Shown here: piece by piece, positions 34,200-44,829 of the stretch | How positions within the stretch are numbered: the stretch's first letter is position 1 | Layout: each line of letters begins with the position of its first letter | Assembly (NCBI GenBank): GCA_008477525.1 | Contig: SPDT01000007.1 | Location: 4,340,001-4,404,000 of the forward strand | Direction: 5' to 3' | Source of the DNA: Hypomyces perniciosus | Lineage: Eukaryota; Ascomycota; Sordariomycetes; Hypocreales; Hypocreaceae | Length of the DNA: 64,000 nucleotides | Translations under genes and position numbers: made by a program | Notes under the pieces: generated by a model | Database searches by the model: none | What the model saw: only the letters and a program-made list of their open reading frames with translations | What the model was told of the DNA's origin: nothing

Positions 34200-35926
34200 T
34201 CATGTAGAAGCCGCCTTAACTCCAGCATCACTATCCTCCCGCGACACAATTCTGGGAGAGTTGTTAGACTCGGCATCGGACTGGCTCTCGCCGCCAAACT
34301 CCCTTAGCACAAGCCAGGCCGGGAAAATGGCAATCGCCCAGAGGCCGAAGTTCATGTAAATACCGCCAACCTGGGCAAAGACAGTCAAAGAAGACAGTCC
34401 ATAGCTGACAGCCTGCCAAGCGGACTCGGTTCCACGTAGCAGAGCAGCGTACCGAATAACTTCGCTCTCGTCTTGAGCCAGGTTTGTCACAAAGAAGTAG
34501 CTGAGATCACGTTAGCCCTGGAACCACGAAAGTAATCCACTCCTTATGGATGATACTTACAGGAAGAGATAGTTGACCTGGAATCCAAGTGTGAGGAAGA
34601 TGTATACACCGAATCCAGCACCGAAGCCTGGGGTAGTCCAGTCGTAAGTCGGGGATGATTGTTTGTATTGCGTGGCGAGCACGGTAGCCCAAAGCCACCA
34701 CGCGCCCTGAGTGACTGCAATGAACCAAAAGGCATATCGTGCACGAATCTTCAATGCCACGGTAGAGCGATCTAGCCACCACTGTATTTGTATATACCGT
34801 TAGAACTGAAACACTTATGAGACGGAGTTGTAAGGATGAAAACGTACACCAATGGCGTTTCCGCTGATAATAGCAACAATTCCTCCCAAGAATGAGCCAA
34901 GTGCTCGTGCTCGCACGGAGAACCAGACTAAGCATTGGTCAGAATCAACACGCTGCATGAATCATGAAGTGGTATCCTTACGGGAAAGGTAGGTGAAGTA
35001 AACAGCCTCAGAAAAGACAGCCTGGCCAATCCAGAGAATGATGAGGAGAAACTTGGGTCGGAGGAAGAGCTTCGTGGTCGCCTTGATCTCATACCAGGGG
35101 TTCTGGATAATGGAGAGCTCGACTTTCTTTCCATCTTGCCTCTCCACCTTGTGTGGCCTGTTCAGGAACAAGGCAACTAGGGCACCTGAGGCCTGGATCG
35201 CAATGAAGACGAGGTAGACGGTGTAAGAAACCTTGCCTGCCTCACTGTTGTCGATGTTAAGACTCAAATTGACAGCACCTCCGATGATTTGACCCGTCAC
35301 GCGGTATGTCAGCCAGTAGCCAAGGGCCTTTCCTCGGTTCCATGGTTCGGGATAGGCGATAGCAATGGCCGCCTCAGCCATCCAGAAGACACCAGCTGAG
35401 ATACCACAAAGCGCTGCGCCCAAAAGCACGAGCCATTCGGTACCGAATCTGTTGTTTGTGTAAAGACCAGCGGCGAATGGGGCATAGCCGACGCTGTGTT
35501 GGTAACTTGGGTTAGAACAAGAACAGAGCCAAACTGAGAAGATGTGAGGGAGAACTCACGTTCCGAATATCAGAGCGCCCTTAATACCGATATAATGCAC
35601 AATCACGCTTGAGAAATAGCAAGACACAACCATGAGGCAGAATGTCAAGGCATTGGCGGCGTTCACAAGCTGGGGCGATTGGCTTCCACCAGCTCCAAGA
35701 GAATTCATGGCTCCCCAAATTCCAGGTGCTGCTAGATTGCACAAACCGAGCACGGTCATGTTATAAAAGGTAGACCGGTACCATTTTACTATGTGGTGAA
35801 TCGTTTTTAGCGAATGCTCCAGATTGTGTTGATGAGGGTCATGTCATGTTAGTCCTTACCTGGATGCCGTTGCTCCTTAGGCAAGACGCCAGTATTGGTG
35901 GCAAAGCCTTCTCCCTTGTCCGACAT
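34200..35926 (-). CDS. UNC93-like major facilitator transporter
   Basis: Six exons (35926-35860, 35788-35560, 35493-34982, 34927-34848, 34781-34561, 34500-34200) encode 469 residues. The sequence reads WYRSTFYNMTVLGLCNLAAP near the start, then a series of hydrophobic helices (about ten to twelve), with a charged loop after the sixth (RPHKVERQDGKKVEL) and a hydrophilic C-terminal tail. This is the fungal UNC93-like branch of the major facilitator superfamily, with the conserved N-terminal block GIWGAMNSLGAGG. Substrates of fungal members are mostly unknown. Placement between two flavin monooxygenase genes on the same strand suggests uptake or export of their substrate or product, which is inference. 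Confidence 0.9.
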
Positions 35927-36606
35927 TGTGAATTATACGCAACGCGTGTATTAGGAATTAATTGGATAAAAGAAGAGTGGTTCAGAGTGCCATGAAACGT
36001 CGTTCTGACTCGGACATCTGGCTGAATATCAATCATTCTCAATCTCAATATCCCGACTTCATTCCTAAGCAGACCATTCCCAAATTGCTCAAGCCAGCGC
36101 TAATTGCATGTCCCTTCATAGCCTCATCTTTAGTTTGCGACATCGGGTAAGCCCGTACCGACGGAATGGTTTTGGTCGTGTCTTGCGAAAGTCATGCTGG
36201 CCAGCACGCCATCGCGGGGGTTGTACACAACATACGTTCTTCCTCCTATGAGCAGCACCCTGCAAGGCGTCTGCGAGCACTAGCCCTATCGGTCAACTAT
36301 CTGCAAGATCATCTTTGATCTGGCAATTTGGTCACTCATCTATGTAAGATGGGAGAAAAACGTGGCCTAGTGCCGAGATATGAGGTCCGTGGTGTAGGGG
36401 GGGCTGCAACCTCACGGGAGGCTATCAGCATCACGAGTAATAAGATGAACCAAACACTGATTGCAAATGATATACTCGTACTAATTTCAAGACCCAGTTA
36501 TTCTAAATATTTTTTATTCTGGCGTGAGCTGATGGCTAAATTGTTCAATTTGTGGCTTTTCAATGATGCCGAATAGTCTATCTATCAAGTTGATTTCGTG
36601 CTTTGC
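35927..36606. other. Spacer, nothing seen
   Basis: This contains the transporter promoter and the 3' end of the Baeyer-Villiger-type gene. No gene and no GTAC-type repeat are seen. Confidence 0.5.
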
Positions 36607-38566
36607 TCATGGTATAGTCCACCAATCCTCGTGCAAGCTCCTCAAGTCAACCTCTTTCCGAGCACTCAGATATGGCGTCATGTCCGACTCGGCCTCAGTC
36701 TCGATCTTTGTGCAGCCGTTGCCGAAATACCACGCAAATCTGTTCCCCGTATCAGACACGTATTCGTACTCCCAGTCCTCCCACCGCGGGTCCTTCTGGA
36801 TGACTGTCAGATGGGTTGCGCTCCCAGGCCAAAGACCATGGATTCTGCCTCCAGGCTTGCCGCCGTTGTACCACGAACTGCAGTCTTCTGTGAGCACTGT
36901 TGTGTCGAAGAAGGCGTCTGAGTAGGCTGTGAAGTCGTCTGTGGCTTTCCTAGATGGCGTGATGGTCTTGATACCCTCCCGACTGACTTTACGCAGAATT
37001 TTGGCAAAGTACGTGATTTGGTTCTCAACATTGTGTGGCACAGTCCCCGATCGTCCGGTACCGTAGGGCCCGTGCGTGAACAAAAGGTTCGGGAAACCTG
37101 GTGAGGCGACGCCCAGATAGGTATACGGGAAACCGTAACGGCCTGTGTGGTTCCATTCGTGGCTAAGGCTCGAAGTGCCAGATCTGACGGGAAATGGGGG
37201 TGCCATGTCAGAGTTGTGTCCCGTGGCGCAAAATATGGCATCAACATCTCGAGTCTTGCCATCTACCGTCTCAATTCCGGTTTCTGTGAACCTCTTGATG
37301 TGGGTTCGGATATACTCAACATGAGGTTGTGAAAGAGCCTCAAGATAGCCCGGTCCGGGAGTAAGTCGACGACAATGGGGAGAAAAGTCCGGGATAGCCT
37401 TCTCGAGGACATCTGGCCTGCTTGCTAATCTTTTTCTCGCAAGCTCAGTGAAGTTTTCCTTGTCTTCTTGACTCTTCTTAGAGCCCTTCAGCCAGCTGCG
37501 GAAGTTTCTGAAGTATGTGTCTTCAATCTCCTTTCTGTACTTGAGGTACGTCTCCGGGTCGTTGAATGAGTCTCGAAGCTCCTTGGGAATGACGATTGGC
37601 TCGATAGATGTCTCGTGGCCAGAAAAGGATGGCGCAACCCAGGTAGGGTTCCTGGCGTAATGATCCAGACGCTCTACTCGCTTTTGTATATTAGCGACGA
37701 GCTGAATGCCGCTGGCTCCGTTGCCGATGACAGCAACTTTCTTGCCTGTCACATCAAAGGTGGGATCCCAATTGCCAGTGTGTCGAAGAAGGCCCTTGTA
37801 ATCAGAGAGGCCGGGGTAGTCAGGGAGCTTCCAGTCATTGAATCGCCCAACAGCCGTGAGAACAAAGTCTGCCCTCTCAACACGAGATGTGTCTGCCTTG
37901 ATATCGTGCATAGTAATGACCCATTCAGATGTTTTGGGATCCCAGTCCAGCGCATCGACTCTGTGTGAAAGCTTCAACAACTTGTAGACATCGTATTTTC
38001 GGGCCAACCTTTTCCAGTAGTCAAGAATCTCCGCGCCTTGGGCAAATTCCTCAGACCATTGTGTGTTTGACTCGAAGGTTGACTGGTAGACGTGGGCAGG
38101 AATATCACAGCGCACTCCCGGGTATATGTTTTCGAACCACGTACCGCCCTGAATCCGTGTAAGTCAGTTACTACTACTGAGTACATATACTTACATACAG
38201 GGAAATACAAGGAAATGCAGAGGCAAATAGAGACTATAGTGAAATCAATAAATCACATACCACTTCCTCATTCTTCTCCAAGATCGTGAGCTTGATGCCA
38301 GGGACTTTGGCCGGGAGTAAGACTCCAGCCAGGACGCCAGCAAGACCAGCACCAATGACGGTAACCCGCAATTCTCTCGGCTCGTCTATGAAACGGTCCA
38401 CGAGCTGGATCCTCGGCACTTCATACGGCTTAGGCGTCGCAGGTAAGGCATCGATAGCTGCGCTGGGGATATCATCTCGGGAGATGGTGCCATCCGCTGG
38501 CTTGGGTGCCTTGGGCGAGCCATTGGCAGTATAAGGAGGAGTGGGAATATCGGCTATATCACCCAT
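36607..38566 (-). CDS. Baeyer-Villiger-type FAD monooxygenase
   Basis: Two exons (38566-38261, 38148-36607) give 615 residues. A ~65-residue Pro/Ala-rich N-terminal extension precedes the FAD-binding Rossmann motif GAGLAG at residues 72-77. The motifs GGTWFENIYPGVRCD, the Baeyer-Villiger fingerprint YKGLLRHTGNWD (Y in place of the usual F) and the NADPH motif VIGNGASG follow in order. Near the end are ATGHNSD and GRSGTVPHNVENQ. Such enzymes insert oxygen next to a carbonyl to make esters or lactones, or oxidise heteroatoms. The substrate is unknown. It is divergent from a medium-chain reductase with 632 bp between starts, and lies on the same strand as a transporter and a luciferase-like monooxygenase. 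Confidence 0.92.
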
Positions 38567-39198
38567 GATGAGCCTATACAATTGCTTTGAAGGTGCTTCG
38601 AACGTAAAAGTGACCAAAAGACTCAAGATGATAGCTCAGCTGAATCCTGGAGTGGGAGCCTGTCCGGGACATGTGGTATAAGCCGTCTCTCGAGAGTACC
38701 GAGGCAGCAGACATCCGCCAATTCGCCATCTATGGCGTATGTCGCAAACACTAGTCGCCATTTGTTGCATCCATAGTCAAAGCTATTGTTGGTTTGTTAG
38801 TTTGTCAGTGTGTGGATGCGTTACGATAGCCCGGGTAATGAGCCATGATGGCGAGCAATCACGCAATCCTGGGCCCCCCCCAACACCAGCGGCTATCATC
38901 ATACTAACCCCCCCAAATAAACATCCGAGCCCACGACTTCAACAACACCATCTATATCTGTGGAGATGGCCTCCGAAAGCGGCATTTGCGGGCCAAGGGA
39001 TAGTCAGTAGAGATTCTCGTCATTTTTCCGATATTGGGCCAAAGTGTTAGTGGGCAAATTATTTGCCGTCAGCCTGATATGGGAGCACGCGAGCGGCGTG
39101 GAATACAGTCCAACTTTCAACTTTCAACAACTTTCGCTTTTCCTCTATCTCTTCCACTGCCAAACGCCTCAATTAATGATCTGTTGCCGGCTGAAATC
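38567..39198. promoter_or_regulatory. Divergent promoter of the monooxygenase and reductase genes
   Basis: 632 bp separate the two start codons, so both promoters lie here. A palindromic CCGGGACATG step and C-rich runs (38875-38920) are visible, but I recognise no specific binding site. Confidence 0.5.
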
Positions 39199-40590
39199 AT
39201 GGCAGGAGACTCTGTAAAATCGCAAACTGTGCTGCTCCTTCATGGACCGCGACAGGCCTATCAAACGACTCCCGGGTATCAGATTCCAGAGTTGGTCGAT
39301 GATAGCGAGACCCTCATCAAGACTCATACGATTGGCCTCAATCCGATTGACTGGAAAGCACCGTATGGCTCTCTCTGCAATTTCGCTAGACACAGCGTAC
39401 AAGTTGGTGGTGATTCTAACAACGCCCGTTCTCTTACAGCGACTTCAACTTTGCAATTTCGACACTGCCATACATCGCTGGCCGTGAACTCGCCGGACGA
39501 GTCGTCAAGGCGCCTCGAGGCACCTCACGTTTAAAAGAAGGAGATCGTGTATGGCTGCCATCTTGCAATCTATATGTACCTGCAAGGTTGATTAGCGCTG
39601 ACCATGCACGTATAGGTCCTCGTCATCTCAACAGACTATCGCGATCTTAGAAAAGCCGCGTATCAAGAATACGTCGCCTCCTCAGACTTCAATGTTGCAA
39701 GGATACCACCCTCCATCTCCTTTCAGCAGGGAGCTGGACTAGGGGTCGCTTTCGTGGCGGCCGCCATAACACTCGGAATATGCTTGGGAGTGGACTTCTC
39801 CACCGTGCTCGATGGACCTGATCTGTTGCAGCTGGTGTCATCGGTTGCTCCCGAAAGTATACCAGCGGATGTCCGAGCGGAATGCCTGAATGGTATCCCT
39901 GGCGATGAGAGAGCCGTCCCGGGAGACTGGGTGGCCATCTGGGGTGGTAAAAAGCCCCATCTGATCTCAGTTCAAACATGAATCGTTCTGACTCTTGTTC
40001 CAGGATCATCCACATCCGCAAACATTACCGCTCAGCTTGCACGCCTAGCAGGCCTGAAAGTGGTGACAATTGTCGACACAGCAAAGCACGGTCTGCGCAT
40101 TTCAAACTGCTCCGCTCAAAAGCCAGATCTTCTCGTTGACAGCCACGACCCAAGTCGTGCAGTCGATATCATCACTGCCAATATCGGCAGCCAACTCCGC
40201 TTTGCGCTCGATACCAGGGGCCGCGACTCCGCAGCCCTATTGCTCGAAGCGCTCACCCGGCAGCGACCAGTGACAACTCCCCCAAGCCCGCCCGACACAC
40301 CCCGAGAAACCAAGAAACAGGCATCACATCTAGTAGGCCTGACAGGGTTGCCAAGGGCGGCAGCCCCAGAGGGAATCGTGTATCACACAGTTCCCATCAA
40401 GATCTTCCATTCTGTTCCCTCCGTCGGCGAAGCGTTGTCATCATGGTTAGAGAGGCTCTTGGAACAGGGCTTGATGAAGACCCCAGATGTTATTTCCGTA
40501 GAAACTGGATTTGAAGGCATTAATAGAGGATTGGACAAGATGAGAGCTGGTGAAGTGAGTGGAGGAAGGCTCGTGGTTGATCTGGTTTAG
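39199..40590 (+). CDS. Medium-chain zinc-less reductase (trans-enoyl-reductase-like)
   Basis: Four exons (39199-39362, 39440-39548, 39616-39946, 40004-40590) give 396 residues. The GroES-like N-terminal part has THTIGLNPIDWKAPDFNFAI and YIAGRELAGRVVKAPRGTSR. The cofactor half has the NADPH-binding sequence WGGSSTSANITAQLARLAG. The C-terminus (FEGINRGLDKMRAGEVSGG) is the usual closing segment of these reductases. The catalytic-zinc cysteine and histidine pattern is absent, so this is a quinone-oxidoreductase or trans-enoyl-reductase type rather than an alcohol dehydrogenase. Such enzymes often sit in fungal polyketide clusters, but no synthase is in this window. It may act on an intermediate made by the neighbouring oxygenases. 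Confidence 0.88.
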
Positions 40591-40744
40591 ACGATATATA
40601 TATGGCAACAAATACCCGTTAATGAACATGCTCTGATTCCCCCTTATGATTCGTTCACCAAGGCAAGATACTGCTGACCACGCCAAGCAACACCTTGATG
40701 TCGCCATCTGACCTCATTTTGATGATATCCCTGCAATGCTGTGC

Positions 40745-41143
40745 ACTGGGCTTAGTTACACTCATCTTGCGGCGCACCCCGGGCGTGTCCTTGAGCGCTA
40801 TAGCCCTCGCTCCTGGATCGACAAGAAGACTTTCACAGTATGCTCTTTAACATCAAAAGCGTCGCATGCGGCCTTCTTCATTCGGTATTTGGTGTCAGTG
40901 GCATTGCAGTTCTGGTAAGTACAATCGAGTCTCTTCGTCATGGAGACGGTTGACAACTACCATGATTCGACCGGCTTCCGCCTGGACTTCTGATACTGCC
41001 TTGACAATGGACTCGGGTGAGGTCACATCAAGTTGGAGAGAAGATAATACTGAGTTACCATGTTGGGATTTGAGAGATACGACTGCAGCCTTGCCCTTTT
41101 CGATATCCTGCAGCTGAGAAAGACATGATAGAGGCACGCCCAT
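40745..41143 (-). pseudogene. Decayed short-chain dehydrogenase/reductase
   Basis: On the minus strand, a segment (about 41125-40950) reads DIEKGKAAVVSLKSQ, then LQLDVTSPESIVKAV, the familiar cofactor-side part of a short-chain dehydrogenase. Further down (about 40895-40830), DTKYRMKKAACDAF carries the catalytic Y-x3-K. A frame change then leads to VDPGARAIALKDTPGVRRK, the conserved post-catalytic stretch. The N-terminal TGxxxGIG motif and the NAG-to-Ser region between the two parts are missing. The order is right but the pieces lie in different frames with no plausible introns, so I read it as a deleted, frameshifted remnant at the edge of the oxidoreductase island. Confidence 0.75.
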
Positions 41144-41610
41144 CCCCGACTGGACATTCGCATCAACTGGGGGTGCTTCGACTAAGGCTCGACCATCTCG
41201 AAGCTAATGGCACGCTTCCGCCTTTCAGGAGAAGCTAGTATCTACTAGTTACACTATGTTGAGTGATGGACAATATGAGATGCTGCCATACCTGTATCGT
41301 ATAATGGTTTGGCTCATTTTTGCTATTGTGGTACAACGTCAAGAATTAGCATTGCTGTAGTCATTGAACTCGCAGCATTGGTAACGCATAGACTCTTATA
41401 AATATATATATATATTATGACCATTAGAATTCCTTGAAAGTTGTTTCGCATGACCCGGGAATACACCATCTACTAGAATAGACGGAATTTCATAGTTGCC
41501 AGATGTAGCTACATCCATATAATAGGTATATAGAACGATGTGGCACAGTATTTTATTGAAAAAAAAATTAAAAAGCAATAGGATTCTACTCCGTGAAACT
41601 CTAAAGGACC

Positions 41611-41621
41611 GTACTCCGTAC
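41611..41621. repeat. GTAC-TCC-GTAC repeat copy
   Basis: Exact 11-mer in the spacer before the HhH-protein gene; the nearby CTACTCCGTG (near 41586) is a degenerate copy. Confidence 0.7.
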
Positions 41622-41865
41622 TATCCAGAGATACGATGCATGTATGAATCTAAGCGAAGGCGAAGTGAGGTTGTAAATTGTAAATTGCTAGCAAAGAAAT
41701 CTGGGGAAACGGTTAGACGGGACGGTTTATTTTCGGTTAGTCGAAACGGTAAGACCACCGTTCTCCCTAACGAATCCGTTAAACGTCATAATTAACTGAG
41801 TCCTCATACAACTTCGCGTCATCGCGCTTTTGCGACGTGCAAAGAAAAGGCATTTCTCATCAGCG

Positions 41866-42880
41866 ATGGCAACCACAAAAGTGATTTCGCATGAGGACAT
41901 CTCAGAGAAGGAGTTCAATGAGCTTTTGAGTCAGTATCCAGCTCTAATAGAGACGATATCGCAGTCCAAGAGTGGTAAGTCGTAATATATTTTCATAAGA
42001 GGTATTGTCACTACTCTAACTCGAAAATACACAGTCAAGGATGGCCAAAGGACTCTTCCAGAGCTGGACCAGTATCGCTATATCGATGCACTGAAGATTT
42101 TTGGCCGAGAGAAACCTCAACGGGAAATGAATCTCGACGATGTCAAGGAGTTAGTGGAATGGAAGTTGTGAGTCCTGACTTCTCATCGTGAAGCCCGTCA
42201 TCAAAACATCATCTCACCATGATATCGCAACCACGACATGAATATTCTGACAACACCCCCTTCATAAAATCAGGAGACACGGCAAATTCCGCCCCACGCT
42301 CATGAGCCTCGTCTCTTCCAATTCTACCACCTTCACATCTCAAACCATCCAATCCGCCCTAAAAACCTACCACTCCAACAACAACAGCAAATCCGACAAC
42401 GTCTCAGCAGCTCTCGACACCCTCACCAAACTCAAAGGCATCGGCCCCGCAACCGCCTCTCTGCTCCTCACAGTCCACGATCCAACCAACATTATCTTCT
42501 TCTCCGACGAGGCATTTTACTGGCTGTGCTGCCAGGGCAAAAAGCACCCCATCAAGTACAACCCCAAGGAGTATCTTGCCCTACGCACAGAGGCAGAGGG
42601 CCTGGCAAAAAGATTGAATGTCTCAGCTACGGATATCGAGAAGGTTGCATATGTGCTTATGAAACAGCCAGAGCCCCTCAAGGGGGCGAAGAATTCTTCA
42701 ACGTCGGCGGGAAAGAAACCGAAGAAGGCATCGGGCTCTGTTCCTTCAGGAAAGCGGAAAGCGGCCTCGGGCCAATATGGTATTCAGAAGGAGGATGATG
42801 CTAAAGAAGAGAACGCAGTGGAAGAGAACGCGAATGTGAATAAAGTACCTGTGAGACGGTCAAAGAGGCTTAGAAAGTGA
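41866..42880 (+). CDS. Conserved protein with helix-hairpin-helix motif
   Basis: Three exons (41866-41974, 42035-42167, 42274-42880) give 282 residues. The N-terminal half is helical, with YRYIDALKIFGREKPQ and the block VEWKLRHGKFRPTLMSLV. The centre contains LTKLKGIGPATASLLLTVHD, a helix-hairpin-helix of the kind found in DNA-glycosylase-like and other DNA-binding proteins, followed by IIFFSDEAFYWL. The last ~70 residues are basic and acidic low complexity with KKPKK and RRSKRLRK clusters that could be nuclear localisation signals. The central and N-terminal parts look like a widespread eukaryotic family of unknown role. No catalytic residues of a glycosylase can be assigned with confidence. 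Confidence 0.82.
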
Positions 42881-43320
42881 GTACTCTTTCAAAATAGGTT
42901 CTAACGTAGTGAAGGGAATCGACTAGGCGTTCAATGGCGTTCTTGGAGTTGGATAACAGCAGATTCTTGGATTATTCACGTCTTGGGATAATAAAGTAGC
43001 AGTCAACGGTCGGACTGAGGTTCGGAAATGCAAGATCTGTGAATTTGGCGCGCGTATTTGGACAGAGCTTGCCATGCAATCGAGACCATAAAACACGTCC
43101 CTCCGACAACCAGTGCTCAAACGCCATTCCCAAAGTGTTTTTCTTTCTTCTTCAGCTTCCACCGCATAAATAGTTTTCGCACCAACAGGGATCCCCAGAA
43201 AGGTTAAAGTCAGTACTTCGGCTCACCTAACCTTGGCCCGTCTCTCGATCGGTCCCCTCTCGACAACATCTCACTTCGTCCATTTTGTTCTTCAGCCTTC
43301 TCGCGAGGGAGATACACAGC
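42881..43320. other. Convergent 3' spacer, nothing seen
   Basis: The flanking genes converge here. No gene, repeat-motif copy or RNA structure was noticed. Confidence 0.5.
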
Positions 43321-44149
43321 TTATTGTGCCTTCTTGCCCTCGCCATCCTCTTGCGTAGCAGCGTACTTATCACTCAGCTCGTTGTAAGCCTTGTGGAGCT
43401 GTTCACTCTGCTTCTTCAGGTTTTGGAGGTCCTGCTCCTTCTTCTCAAGTTTCTCCTTGAGAGCCGCAATCTCCCCGGGGTTACCAGCAACAGCCAGCTT
43501 CTCGCTCTCCTTGGTGTTCTTGTTCGTGCCCTCGTACGTCTTGACCTTGTCCTCCAGACGCATGACCTCGAGGATCATGACGTAGGTGCGGTTGAGAATG
43601 AGCGACAGGAAGAGCGTGAAACCGCAAAGATACATATTTCGCTGGGAGTAAAACTTGCGAGCCTGGACCTCGAGGCGTTCGGTGCCCATGACGGCAGCGG
43701 CACTGGAAAAGACATAGTTAGAATCAAGAGATCTTTCGAGCGTGAGGTGGAGACTCGGTTACTTACTTTCCCTTAATACTTTGCTCATGGGCCGCGATGA
43801 GCTCAAGCTGGACTCGGTACACGCGGTTGACGCTGTCGATGAAAAGAATCAGAATGAAGACAAAGGTAATCCGCATCCAGTACTGAATCTTGGCGATAAT
43901 TGGGCTCTCGGAAATGAAGCTTGTCTGTAGTTAGCTCGAGGTCCTAAGCTTTGGGCTGAGGAGGGGCAACAACGTACGTGAAGATCTTCCTCTTGACGTT
44001 GAATGGAAGCGGTACGATGAGGAGCATAAACAGCCCCATCTCGAACATCAACAGCGCAAAGACCTTTTTGCCAAGTTAGCTCCATGGGTTGCTTCACTGC
44101 TTCACGCCACGCCAGGAGGGCAACATACGAGAGTATAATAGAGAGTCAT
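43321..44149 (-). CDS. BAP31/Yet3-like ER membrane protein
   Basis: Four exons (44149-44129, 44063-43978, 43919-43767, 43702-43321) encode 213 residues. Three hydrophobic helices in the first ~140 residues (LVFALLMFEMGLFMLLIVPL, ITFVFILILFIDSV, YLCGFTLFLSLILNRTYVMI) precede a charged coiled-coil tail (LKEKLEKKEQDLQNLKKQSE). The conserved GTERLEVQARKFYSQRN lies before the third helix. BAP31/Yet proteins are ER membrane proteins linked to sorting of membrane cargo and to the translocon. The first exon has only seven codons. The exon-3 acceptor must be AAG at 43920, since the CAG five bases upstream would shift the frame. The tail ends KKAQ rather than a canonical KKXX signal. Confidence 0.93.
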
Positions 44150-44829
44150 GATGACTGCGGGGCAGCAATTAGCTGCGGCAAGCTGCGTTCAGAGGGTGTT
44201 GAAAGTGATGGAGCTCTAGAGTCTCTAGAGGCGTTCTCAGAGAGGTTTTCTTGAGAAACTGATGCTCAAGATCGGAACAGAAAATGGCGAAGAGCTTGTT
44301 GGTGGCAAGTTTTTGTAGGTGGGCAGAATGAAGGAGAGGTGGTCAATTATTTGTGGTGGGTTCATCAGGCTCAGGCCAGCTCGAATCAGCAACGTCATCG
44401 CTGTGGCTAGTAGCTATTGTAGACCCACCTCGCTCCAGAGATGTGATGTGGCTTGAAGCTCAATATCCGGTTGCAGAACAGGCAGAACCGGGAACTTCTA
44501 ATATAATGTACATATAATAATTGCTATCACTCCTTTTCATATCGACCGCTTTTGGTATTGTCAAGGACATGACTAGCATGACTGGAATTATATATGAACG
44601 CATAAAGAGGTCGAGACAAAACCCCATGATGCTATCTTCTGTGGCTGAGTGAAATCTGCGCCCCTTGGCCTTGTCAATCACATGCTTGCAGATAGTATGA
44701 GGTAACCATTCACACCTTGATTCATGCTTCAAAATTCTATTATTGCGTACGTATTACGTGTCAATTCAGATCACATTGCATCTGCCTACCTACTGGCTTC
44801 CGCGTAATTGCTCCACATTAAACGTTACC
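44150..44829. other. Spacer, nothing seen
   Basis: It covers the BAP31 promoter and the 3' end of the histone methyltransferase gene. A minus-strand frame at 44460-44732 has no supporting splice sites or motif. Confidence 0.5.

Larger units (their letters stand above)
40591..41865. other. Spacer around a dehydrogenase remnant
   Basis: Besides the remnant at about 40745-41143, this holds A/T-rich DNA near 41395-41440, a poly-A/T step near 41560 and an exact GTACTCCGTAC at 41611-41621. No intact gene is visible. Confidence 0.5.

Noticed and set aside
34507..34935. A 142-codon minus-strand frame inside the transporter gene
   Set aside because: It runs through an intron of the UNC93-like gene in the wrong phase.
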